DNA from: Megalopta genalis
Lineage: Eukaryota > Arthropoda > Insecta > Hymenoptera > Halictidae
Reading direction: 5' to 3'
Length of the DNA: 64,000 bases
Assembly: GCF_051020955.1 (NCBI RefSeq)
Contig: NW_027476098.1
Span: 186,001-250,000, forward strand
Below are positions 33,545-42,751 of the stretch, in pieces (the stretch's first letter is position 1; every line of letters begins with the position of its first letter). The position numbers and the translations under genes were made by a program. A model generated the notes under the pieces. It was not told the origin of the DNA, did not search any database, and saw only the letters and a list, made by a program, of their open reading frames with translations.

Positions 33545-33783
33545 CTCGCGACGAGTTCTTTGGCACTGTCTAATGCTTTCTGGCCCTCCTTCTCGCGTTG
33601 CGAGCACATTATAGTTTGAAAAACAAACGAACATTCGACGTTCGTTTGTTACACTCTTGACGAATCGTCGCTCTATTCGTCGAATTTGCTATGTTCTCAT
33701 TTGTTTTTTGAACGATAATGTGCTCGCAACGCGAGAAGAAGGGCCAGAAAGCATTAGACAGTGCCAAAGAACTCGTCGCGAGG
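33545..33783. repeat. Nested inverted repeat copying the transposase 5' end
   Basis: 33545-33612 is the inverse of 33715-33783 with about one mismatch. The right arm covers the ATG at 33718 and the first ~22 codons; the left arm continues directly from the left TIR. The loop holds a further 10-bp inverted repeat (AACAAACGAA / TTCGTTTGTT). Confidence 0.85.
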
Positions 33784-34985
33784 TTTTTCAAAATGTATCA
33801 ACCGCGGGAGCAGTATCAAATATTTTGGGTGTTCGCGCAGTGCGAAGGTATTGCTGCCGCGACAGTCAGGAGATTGCGGGAAGAATTCCCGAACTTACGT
33901 ACACCAACGGAATATGCCGTACGTTCATTGGCACATCGCTTCTATTCCCGCGGCATTTCATCGTTAAATGACGAGGGGGCGGGTAGAGCATTCTCTGCGC
34001 GGACCCCCCGATCAGAAAATGATGTGCAGGCGCTGATAGAGGAGGACGACACAGAAAGTATGCGAGGAATCAGTCGCCGCTTGGGGTAAGTCACAATTAA
34101 AGTAACCATGATTTTTAATTATGTAAAAAAAATGTTCTTGATCTGTAAATGTTTATGCATTTGTATGTATTTTTTTTCTAGTGTCAGCCGTAGTACCGTA
34201 CACCGTATCCTGCAGGACAATTCTCTGCACCCATACAAGTTCGTACGGGTGCAGGAATTACTGGATTCCGACTTCGATCAACGGATTCAATATTCAAGGT
34301 GGCTGCTGGGAGAAGTAGCGCGAAATCCATCGTTCTCCAAATACATTTTATGGACAGATGAAGCACGACGAGAATCCGCGTGCGCTTCGGTCACACCATA
34401 CGCAGGTTCGCTTCACGGTAAATGTATGGGCCGGAATTTGTGACAATTTTATCGTTGGGCCGTACATCCTTCCTAACAGATTGGACGGTCCAGCGTATAA
34501 AATTTTTTTAAAACATGTTCTGCCAGAGCTTTTGGAAGACATTCCTTTGGAGTTCCGGCAGAACATGTTTTATCAAATGGACGGTGCTCCTGCCCATTTC
34601 GCCACAGATGTTCGCGCCCATCTAGACGAAACCTTTCAAGACAGGTGGATCGGCCGTGGCGGACCTGTGCCGTGGCCCCGACGATCGCCTGATTTGAATC
34701 CGTTGGATTTTTATTTCTGGGGGTACCTAAAGGTAATTTTAGAAATGAATATTTTCAAATTATTGTTGCATTTTTTTACTGTTTCTTTAGATTAATTTTA
34801 TCTACTTCTAGGATGCGGTGTACAAAGAAGCGGTAAACAATGTCGATGACATTGTCATGAGGATGCACGCAGCTGTCGCAATGATAATCAATGATACATT
34901 GGAAAAAGTCCAGCGACAAGTTGTAAGCCGTGCCGAATGGTGTAACGAAGTTAGAGGGAGACACTTCGAGCAGCATTACCGCTAA
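33718..34985 (+). pseudogene. DD41D-type transposase gene with two introns and a small deletion
   Basis: Exon 1 (33718-34085) has a helix-turn-helix N-terminal region (QYQIFWVFAQCEGIAAATVRRL). The 96-nt intron 34086-34181 (GTAAGT...TTTCTAG) splits a codon, and joining restores the second HTH (RRLG/VSRSTVHRIL). Exon 2 carries ILWTDEA (first Asp), WAGICDNFIVGPYIL, YQMDGAPAHF (second Asp) and RSPDLNPLDFYFWGYLK (third Asp, 41 residues on). The 79-nt intron 34733-34811 follows, then exon 3 ends at TAA 34983-34985. Just after WTDEA about 50 bp present in relatives seem missing and the frame changes, so the product is broken. The true start may be the later MYQPREQ. The enzyme class excises and integrates DNA at TA sites. 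Confidence 0.8.
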
Positions 34986-35241
34986 TTGTAATCGGCCCTT
35001 TTCAGGGCCACCAATTTTAACGAGGGATTGAACGATTCCATAAAAAAACTCTACCCTTCCATAGGATACCTCACGGTGTTTGGAAGATCGGCGACGGGCA
35101 TGGCGCCATATTAAATAAACAAGGTGTGTAGGAACGTAAACTGCGACCGACCCGCTGTCACCGACGGTACTCGGCGCTCTTAGGATATAATTAACGGCTG
35201 TTCAAAGAAAATGGTATCGGGTGTCATTTCCTCGGACGGCC
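34986..35241. other. Internal noncoding segment between transposase stop and right TIR
   Basis: 256 bp, no gene. It reads as 3' UTR-like sequence without a clear AATAAA near the stop. Confidence 0.5.
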
Positions 35242-36217
35242 GAACGACGAACGACAAGGGCCCACCCATGGTCGTCTAGGCTTGGATTTTTCGGCAGTGA
35301 AACGTCGACTCCCGAACGAACGAGTCGCATAAACGATTATCCGCGAACTAGTCTCAGTGATATTTCGTTATGTTTCCGGATTATCAGTGATTCATTAAGT
35401 GGTCAGTGTTTGGTGACCGTGCAGTGCAAGTGAATTTCATAAATATCCATACCAGAGGTTCCTCCGACAGTATCCCTCGAATGTTGCGGTCATCGACCTG
35501 GAATCAGCTGTGTGTTGTACGAGGTCAGTGCCCTTCGACATTGTGAGCCACAATTCCAACCAGCAAATGCATCCTCAACTAAATGGGTGAGTTTCTTATT
35601 GATAATATTCTTCATATTTCTCTAACAAACATATCCCTTATGTCCTTTAACGCGATTATTATTTATTAAATTAGCTTTGCGCATCGTTCGTTGAATTCTG
35701 TTCGGACACGGAATTATTTAAATTCAAATATCATTTATGTACTTCGACTGGGTTGCTTATTGTTAATCTTCACTGTACATATCGCATACAAATTTCATAC
35801 GGTACACGTGAGAAAATTAAAACGGTTGTCACGGTTAAACTACATATTATTTCGGGACCGAAAATTTAGTAAACATTCTTCAGACATTCTGAAATAAGGA
35901 TGAATAGCGTTTTTCTTGAAATTATCACTCTCACGTGGTAAAAAAAAATATCAAAAGTTCATGCTCCGTGACTTGTTCATTGATTCGGACGCCGCACACA
36001 GTCCCTCCTTCAACTGTCAAACTCAGCGGTAAACGCACGTGCCGCTCGGCCGATCGATAACCATATGGTTCGCGCCAATTCGTCTCATTGGCCAGTGTTT
36101 TTCGTTAATAACTCGCAAACGAAGCCGCGGATTGCATTTTCGCAAAGAAAAAAGTTACTTCAAATGACCTCAGCTACCCCTCATTTTCGGCTGTTAAAAT
36201 AATTGTGGGACACCCTG
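35242..36217 (-). repeat. Right terminal inverted repeat (976 bp)
   Basis: The inverse of 32569-33544. It ends TGGGACACCCTG followed by TA. One substitution noticed (GTTTGGTGACC here versus GTTTGTTGACC in the reversed left arm). Confidence 0.9.
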
Positions 36218-36221
36218 TATA

Positions 36222-36326
36222 TCGCAAACGAAGCCGCGGATTGCATTTTCGCAAAGGAAAGAGTTACTTCAAATGACCTCAGCTACCCCTCATTTTCGGC
36301 TGTTAAAATAATTGTGGGACACCCTG
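36222..36326 (-). repeat. Extra terminal fragment of the same inverted-repeat family
   Basis: It repeats the last ~105 bp of the right TIR (from GCAAACGAAGCCG to ACACCCTG) directly after the element, again followed by TA. The next ~33 bp (36329-36362) are an inverted match to 32502-32536 on the other side, so the fold-back continues outside the element. Confidence 0.8.
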
Positions 36327-36362
36327 TATACTACAAAATAAATAATACTTGAAGTAATTTAT

Positions 36363-37232
36363 ACCGTACCATTTACACTCTGCAGAAGTAATGGTCAAAG
36401 TATTGCACTTTTTGTTTTATATCCAATATTTTTTAATAATGCCTTTTGTCTATATTCCTTATAAAATATCAACAGTACAAACTTTTCATACAGTTTTGCA
36501 TTGATTCCGAAGTGATTATCAAAAGAGGATTCATTTCGTTTCACTGATCTTGATAAAAGTTGTTGCTTCATGCGGATCAAAAGTGATGCATATTCCTGAA
36601 TAAAAGTTTATACACGCGTTTCGGGCATTGCAATATATTTTGCAATGCTGAGCACAATAAAAGAATAACTTCAGTATTGTTTCATAACTTTTCCGTGCAC
36701 CGTGTTGCGTGATTTAAATGTTTCCTAGTAAAAATGAAAATACACGTATTCCCTCTCTCCTTTGTGCACGAAGAGAGTAATTTACATATCTGCAGTTTCT
36801 CTCGTCGATTCATCGTTTTAAAAAAAAAAAAACTTAGTAGAAGCATGGGATACAATATTTTATTAAATGCGCCACGTCCGTTGCACCAAATATGGAAAAT
36901 ATCGAACAAAGTAGAATCGCAAATTTTCTGAATATTAACGGTAGGGTTTATGTGACTGTAATTAACTGCCTTCGTAAAATTAATTTAATTCCCTTTGCAG
37001 AAAATACGGAATCGCTATCGATTCATAATGTTGATAGCACACATGCTAATAAAGAAGAAAATTTCGATTTATCCCATTATATTTATTGACAACGTTAAAC
37101 TTTCGAACATTGATCTTTGTCCCGTAAAAAAACGAGATTTCGTGTTTTTAATTTGTAGCGCACGTCAATTCTAACTCGTTAATACCGTCAAATATTTGCG
37201 GATACAAATATTCAATTATATATCAATAATAT
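36363..37232. other. Noncoding region
   Basis: AT-rich. Short open frames at 36395-36580 and 36682-37089 show no domain. I see nothing identifiable. Confidence 0.5.
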
Positions 37233-37496
37233 TGTTACGGCGACTTGTCCAAAGCAAGTCGCTGTAATGTGAAACTGCCCTGTTGTGAGCAACTCCTTAA
37301 AGAAAAATAGAAGAGAGGGGTTGCCACGGAGGTGTTTTATCAACGGACAATCGGAGAGTCGGGATCGGACCGTCGAGCGATCAACACCATCTAATTCGAA
37401 GATCTCTAACATATTCTAATTCAGTTGTATTATAGTTCGTGTTCTCTATTGTAAATAAAATGCCGCGACGCGGGAGAAGTGTTGTAATTCGTAACA
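37233..37496 (+). mobile_element. Solo LTR (TGTTAC...GTAACA)
   Basis: 264 bp with 6-bp inverted ends TGTTAC/GTAACA and ATAT on each side (37229-37232, 37497-37500). It contains a likely polyadenylation signal AATAAA near 37454-37459, which suggests plus orientation. A 4-bp duplication and these ends fit Gypsy-type LTRs. No internal region is present, as expected after LTR-LTR recombination. Confidence 0.7.
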
Positions 37497-37607
37497 ATAT
37501 ATTCAATTCATTTTGTTGAACCGTTCTGTTGCCAGGCTGTGATCAGAACACAAGGCTGTGTCAGAACAGAAGAAAGTGCAAAGTGCAGTTGAAACGGAAA
37601 GCAAATA

Positions 37608-37972
37608 CAGGGTGTCCCAAAATTGTCTCGCAATCCGAAAGTAGAAGATTCCTGAAGTCATTTGAAGCAACTTTTTCCTTAGCGAAAATGCAATCCGCGG
37701 CTTCGTTTACGAGTTATTAACGAAAAACAATGACCAATCAGAGGAGAAATCATTTGACGCGAGACGGCCGAGCCAATGAGCGGAACTGGGCTCCGTGCAC
37801 TCGTTGGCTGGGCCGCCGCGCTCCTGCCGAGCTCACCTCTTATTGATCAGTGTTTTTCGTTAATAACTCGTAAACGAAGCTTCGGAGAAAATTTTTGCAA
37901 AGGAAAAAGTTGCTTCAAATGACATCAGGAACCTCCCATATCCGGATTACGAGACATTTTCAGGACACCCTG
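37608..37972. mobile_element. MITE of the CAGGGTGTCCCA inverted-repeat family
   Basis: 365 bp. The left end is CAGGGTGTCCCA and the right end CAGGACACCCTG. Arms of about 130 bp share GTCATTTGAAGCAAC, GCGAAAATGCAATCCGCGG and TTATTAACGAAAAACA with the element at 32569. TA precedes the left end; the right flank is AG, so the duplication has decayed. The centre is GC-rich and noncoding. Confidence 0.85.
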
Positions 37973-38585
37973 AGAAATTCAAGATTCTGGGCTCGATAGT
38001 AATATATATATAACTTCGATATAACGTCAAGATTTAGTAGAAAATATTATCGTAACTTTCGGGCCACTCTGTAGACACGCGGACACTCCGTGGATAGTAC
38101 TGTAGCGCCATTTACACGGCGGGTTCTTTCTTTAAGACAGTTCCGGAGTAGAAACATGTCTCCGAAGACATGGAGATACGGGGTTGGCCAATATCGCGAC
38201 AGGATATGGTAGTTTGGTAGGTAGGGCGCAGTTTAAACTTACCCATTAGTGGCTACTAGCCGGCAATGTGTTTCTAAGCAAACCGTAACGACGAGATCCC
38301 GGAGTGGCGCAGTTTCCAGGAAACAGTCGTTCATCTTAATACATTTTCTGCGACGCTGCCATCGAACAAAATCTCCGCCGGCACAAATCTGGCCAACTTT
38401 CTGCGTCAACTGTTCCGTCTAGTTGCACACCAGGTTGCCCTAAACACGCTGCGATAGTATAACAAGCCACTGTCTGATAATCACATTATCATGTTCGGCC
38501 AGAATGGTCTCTCTTCCGTCACGTAGGCAACGGAACGGAAATAATACTTCGTGACAAGATTGACGCTGCTAGTAAATGTATTTGA
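37973..38585. other. Noncoding region
   Basis: No gene or known repeat recognised. Confidence 0.5.
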
Positions 38586-38589
38586 TTAA

Positions 38590-38937
38590 CCCTTTGCACT
38601 CGAGTGGTGACTCAGAGGCTCCACTAAAATTTGTTACATCACGTTTTAAGATTATGTTTATATTAACAAAGTTTAGATTTAAAAAGTTATATAATATATA
38701 ATAATTATATTATAATTATATAATATATAATAATTATATTATAATTATATAATATATAATAATTATATTACAATTATATAATAATTATATTATAATTATA
38801 TAATAACAATAATTGTTGTGTGAGTTCCAAGAATCAATTTCATATGCATAAAATGCATTTTATCATATAAAATAAAAAATACTATAAGTGAGAAAAATGA
38901 TTATATTTACAGCTTAAATAATTTCGAGTGCAAAGGG
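38590..38937. mobile_element. piggyBac-type MITE
   Basis: 348 bp flanked by TTAA (38586-38589, 38938-38941), with inverted ends CCCTTTGCACTCGA. TTAA target choice and CCC ends are diagnostic of piggyBac. The interior includes a 29-bp AT-only tandem unit in about three copies (about 38686-38775) plus shorter pieces. There is no coding sequence. Confidence 0.88.
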
Positions 38938-38941
38938 TTAA

Positions 38942-41635
38942 CATTAGATTTACGGAACCTGACAAAATGATGGGTCTCTAATTCTTTAATTTACGATTAT
39001 TTATATCGTATAGAGATACATTTACGAGTTATTTATTCAATTTATATGTTACTTGCGGCAAACGTTGCAATAATATTTGTTAAAAATCAGAACAAATGCC
39101 TCATTGTTACTTTTATAAACTAATAAAACGAAGGATACAACGACGACGAACAAAAGTTATTTTACGCCGGGTGGAACGTGTGCTCTTATCATTAGAGCGC
39201 GGATTTTATGCATTTGTGACAAAAATGAGTAGGTCAAACGGAAAACGGAGAAGAAAAATAAAGTAAACGATACAAAAATACCGTTATTTTATTTTCAATA
39301 GAATAAAATAATTCGAAAACGAATGAAATCTCTACGTAGCTCCAGAATCTTGCAATTAATGCTGACAATTTCAATTTTTCATAAATTTTTCAGTCAATTT
39401 ATCGTAGTCGTGTAACGAGTGTGCACAATTAAAATAATTAGTGAGTTTAACAAATACGCTCCACATAATTGCAAAAAAGAAAAGAAAAGAATTTCGTATA
39501 AATAGATCGTTGATTATTTCCGTGCCGGTTGGTTAATTATCAAATGAATTCGTATAACACGAGTAATGTTAAGTACAATTTAATTATGTAAAATTAGTTG
39601 CATCTGTGTCCGGCGAAGCAGGCAGACATAATAATCGAGTGAAACACCGCCGGAGAAATTAATTTAATGTTGAGATAATTGATAAGAATGTCGTACGTTC
39701 GATGCATTCTATTTTCCCATTTTATCGGACGCTTTAAAAGTCGACGATTTCCGTTGGTTATTCTCCCTTCGAGTCGCCCTGAAAGATATCAGACTCTCGG
39801 CGAAATTCGACGACTTTTACGCGACCCTTAGAAGACTCTAATCTCCGTCGTTCCGTTCCTTTTTTGACTCGGTTAACGTAATTTTTCCGTATTAAAAGCC
39901 AGCGCGATCTTTTTTCCGCCGGTAATAGCGGCAAACGACTTCCCCGGAAACAGTTGGACTCGGTCCGTTTTACTAACAGATTCAATTAATATATCCGGCC
40001 CCTTCGGCAGCATTCAAACGCGAAACGCTTCTGTCGCAGACAGGGGAGCGCAATTTCAGCCTGCAACATGACAATTCCAACGTAGCCGAGCTGGCCCGGG
40101 AAGAAGCACGGTACTTAAAGATTAGCATCATCGTCGTTCCACGTTTTCAGCACTCGCTAATCCCCCTCGGCGCCTAATAACACCTTATAACAGTTCGGTT
40201 TCCGTTATCGAGAATGTCCATTTGCTGACAGTGTAACGAGCGGGCTGCGGATTTTATGCGTGTGTGGTGAGAGCGATTGGCGGAATATGAAACAGTAAAT
40301 GCAGAGAATTTTATGCAATATTTTATTTATGCGATATAAACATTCACTATCTTGAGAGCAACAAACAAGTGTTAACTAGACGTTCGTTTTCATTTTTGCG
40401 ATTTTTGGTAAGTTGAAAGCAATCTAACAGCACTGTTAATCGGTTACTTGTTTGTGACGAGTATACTCGTAACCTAAATTCTTGTTATTTCTTTATGACG
40501 AGTATACTCGTCGTAACATAAATTTTTGTGATTTCTTCATGACAAACGTACTCATCGTGACATAAATTCTTGCTATTTCTTCGTGACGAGTATACTCGTC
40601 GTAACATAAATTCTTGCTAGTTCTTCGTAACGTGTATATTCGTCGTGACATAAATTCTTGCTATTTCTTCGTGACGAGTATACTCGTCGTGACATAAATT
40701 TTTGCTATTTCTTCGTGACGAGTATTCTCGTAGTAACATAAATTTTTGCTATTTCTTCGTGACGAGTATACTCGTCGTGACATAAATTTTTGCTATTTCT
40801 TCGTGACGAGTATACACGTCATAACATAGATTATGGCCACTTCTTCATGACGAGTATACTCGTCGAAGACAGCTAACTGTTTAAAGAAGGATATATACTT
40901 CGATATTTATATCATATTTGTATTTCATATAGAAGTATTTAAACAAAATATGAAGAAAATCAAACATATACAGTACAATTACAATAACTTTCGAAGGGAC
41001 TGCAACGATTTATTTTACCGAACATTGATCTTCATTCGTTCGCCACATTGTTAAGCTTTTTCGCAAGCTTGACAGGAGATCTCGCTAATTCAGTACCAAA
41101 AATTCAAACAATTTCCGTATTTTAAGAACTTTTGTCTTTTGCATGTTTTATTTTAACAAATAAATAATCAATTTCAATTTAAATACAAAAATGTGGTATA
41201 CCTTATTCGACAAACATGAAGTTTATTATGATCCTTGAGCGTTAGATACAATACTTGACAAGTTTCATATATCCAAAGTAATATATAATGATATTGTACA
41301 ATATATTGTACATGTAATATTATTTTTGTAATAATATATTACAAATTATATTGTTAATAAACCCGTAGGGTGTTTCACAGCTTAATAAAAAAAAGAAGTT
41401 AATTACGTTCTAATATAAACAAAACACAAAGTAATTTACTAGCACTCAGTAACAACATCATTACAAGCTAAGATAAGAAACCGTTTCCGACGAGTGATCC
41501 TTTTCCACGTAGATTCATAGCAAAGTCGAGCGCGCCCGGACTATAGATTCAATTAAGATAGGTTCGAGGCTCGTGGGGGGAGAGGGGATTACGATACACA
41601 TAATTCCCTGAATGGAGAAATATGTCTGTTCGCAG
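38942..41635. other. Noncoding region with one satellite array
   Basis: AT-rich. It holds the 44-bp array at 40456-40865, two minus-strand copies of the dispersed motif (39194-39213, 40241-40260) and AT repeats at 41270-41370. The frame at 39758-39985 has no support. Confidence 0.5.
40456..40865 (+). repeat. 44-bp tandem repeat with palindromic core, ~10 copies
   Basis: Each unit begins with the palindrome GACGAGTATACTCGTC, followed by a ~28-bp AT-rich spacer (GTAACATAAATTTTTGCTA then TTTCTTCGT). Units are 41-44 bp with scattered substitutions. Most copies keep the 16-bp palindrome or a near variant. Confidence 0.9.
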
Positions 41636-41886
41636 AGCGGGAGGTCTGGTATGAGGTTGCGACACACGCGATCGAGGCACGTATTCGCGCGTCGGCGGCG
41701 AGTCCGAGCATCAGCGGGACGACGCCCCCGGGCGGCGTGGCGCGGGGCGTCGTTCTCTTCCTCGGTGACGGGATGAGGATGAGCACACTGACGGCAGCGA
41801 GGAACCTCTCGGGTCAACGTCATGGAAACACGGACGAGGAAGCGGAACTCGCCTGGGACAGCTTCCCAGCCGTCGCTCTGGCAAGG
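41636..41886 (+). CDS. Alkaline phosphatase-like gene, single internal exon
   Basis: The exon is bounded by a CAG acceptor at 41633-41635 and a GTAAGT donor at 41887. It encodes a helix-like WYEVATHAIEARIRAS, then GVVLFLGDGMRMSTLTAARN and GNTDEEAELAWDSFPAVALAR. FLGDGM with STxTAAR is the metal-site signature of alkaline phosphatases, whose Asp binds zinc and magnesium; these GPI-linked enzymes hydrolyse phosphate monoesters at the cell surface. Family members usually read GDGMG or GDGMS; here the position is Arg. The next exon, expected to encode the catalytic Ser region, is not found before the satellite block, so the rest lies beyond a very long intron, on an unseen contig part, or is lost. 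The exon is GC-rich and CpG-rich compared with its surroundings. A pseudogene fragment is the alternative. Confidence 0.75.
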
Positions 41887-42217
41887 GTAAGTCTTACTTT
41901 TATCTTCTTTCCACATCTCCCACCCTCGCGATCTCGCCCGCCCCTCTTCTACGACCCTTCCTCGGTCCTCCCGTTCGACACCATGTTTTCCCATCGCTTT
42001 TCGCGTCCTCCTTCGCGGATCACTGTCTCCGTCCCCTTCGCCCAGCCCCTTCTCGCACCACCCTCGCTCCGAGGATGCAGGCCACCGTGGAAATTTCCAC
42101 CTCCGGAAGGGGTCCGCTTCCTTCGTGAAGAGGATTCTGGGAAATGCGTCCTTGATTCCGGGTTTGCTATTAGCCGACCGTGGAATATAGGACTGTACAT
42201 TTATTAGACGAAACTGT
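41887..42217. other. Probable intron start downstream of the phosphatase exon
   Basis: The GTAAGT donor is followed by a pyrimidine-rich stretch; the open frame simply runs on through it without phosphatase similarity. I see no second exon. Confidence 0.55.
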
Positions 42218-42490
42218 AGTAAATTCTACCTAATTGACGCTCATATTGTGCACAAAAATGGGCAATTTGGGAGAGAAGATATGATTATTAAATACGATCA
42301 TTATTACGATTATTAATTTCGACTATTAGGATTATTAAACACGATTAATAAAAGATTTTATGGCTTGTTTTTACAATTGTTTACTATAAAAACACGAACC
42401 ACGGGGCTCGAATAATTGTATCTCCTCTTCCTAAACTGTCCATTTTTTTTTTTTATTTCGAAGCTGAGGGACAATTGGGAAGAATTTACT
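42218..42490. mobile_element. Fold-back MITE (AGTAAATT-ended family), copy 2
   Basis: Left AGTAAATTCTACCTAATTG and right CAATTGGGAAGAATTTACT are inverted copies. Inner blocks GGGCAATTTGGGAGAG and CGGGGCTCGAATAATTG match copy 1 at 3555-3772. The centre is longer and AT-rich. A TA follows the right end after CTG. Confidence 0.7.
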
Positions 42491-42751
42491 GTACCTCATG
42501 CGTAATTATTTCTTCGTACGGTACAATTATTTCTCTATAGAGTTAAACAATAGATTGATATAACAATTGGATTCCTTTTATGACATGTTATACATAATTT
42601 AATCACTCAAATAAAAAAGTTAAAAAGTATGGTTTCTGTTTTAAATTTCTGTTTACCATGAAAATATTGTTTCGGCGATTGTCTGCTAAATTGAGCCTCA
42701 TAACGTTTCAATGTCATTACATTTTCTCCGTATTAAAAAGTGTCCGAACGT
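42491..42751. other. AT-rich spacer before the satellite block
   Basis: I see nothing identifiable. Confidence 0.4.

Larger units (their letters stand above)
32569..36217 (+). mobile_element. Tc1/mariner-superfamily element with ~1-kb terminal inverted repeats
   Basis: 3649 bp with CAGGGTGTCCCA ends and TA on both sides (32567-32568, 36218-36219). Arms 32569-33544 and 35242-36217 are exact-length inverted copies of 976 bp, nearly identical in the parts I compared. The centre encodes a transposase (33718-34985) with two apparent introns. The spacing of 41 residues between the second and third catalytic Asp matches that reported for DD41D (rosa-type) elements. Most Tc1/mariner elements have TIRs under 250 bp, so these are unusually long. 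A small coding deletion makes this copy non-autonomous. Confidence 0.85.

Noticed and set aside
36682..37089. Short overlapping frames between the inverted-repeat element and the solo LTR
   Set aside because: No family features; AT-rich chance frames.
40456..40865. Palindromic repeats with spacers, CRISPR-like at first sight
   Set aside because: The spacers are themselves repeats of one another, so this is a simple 44-bp satellite.
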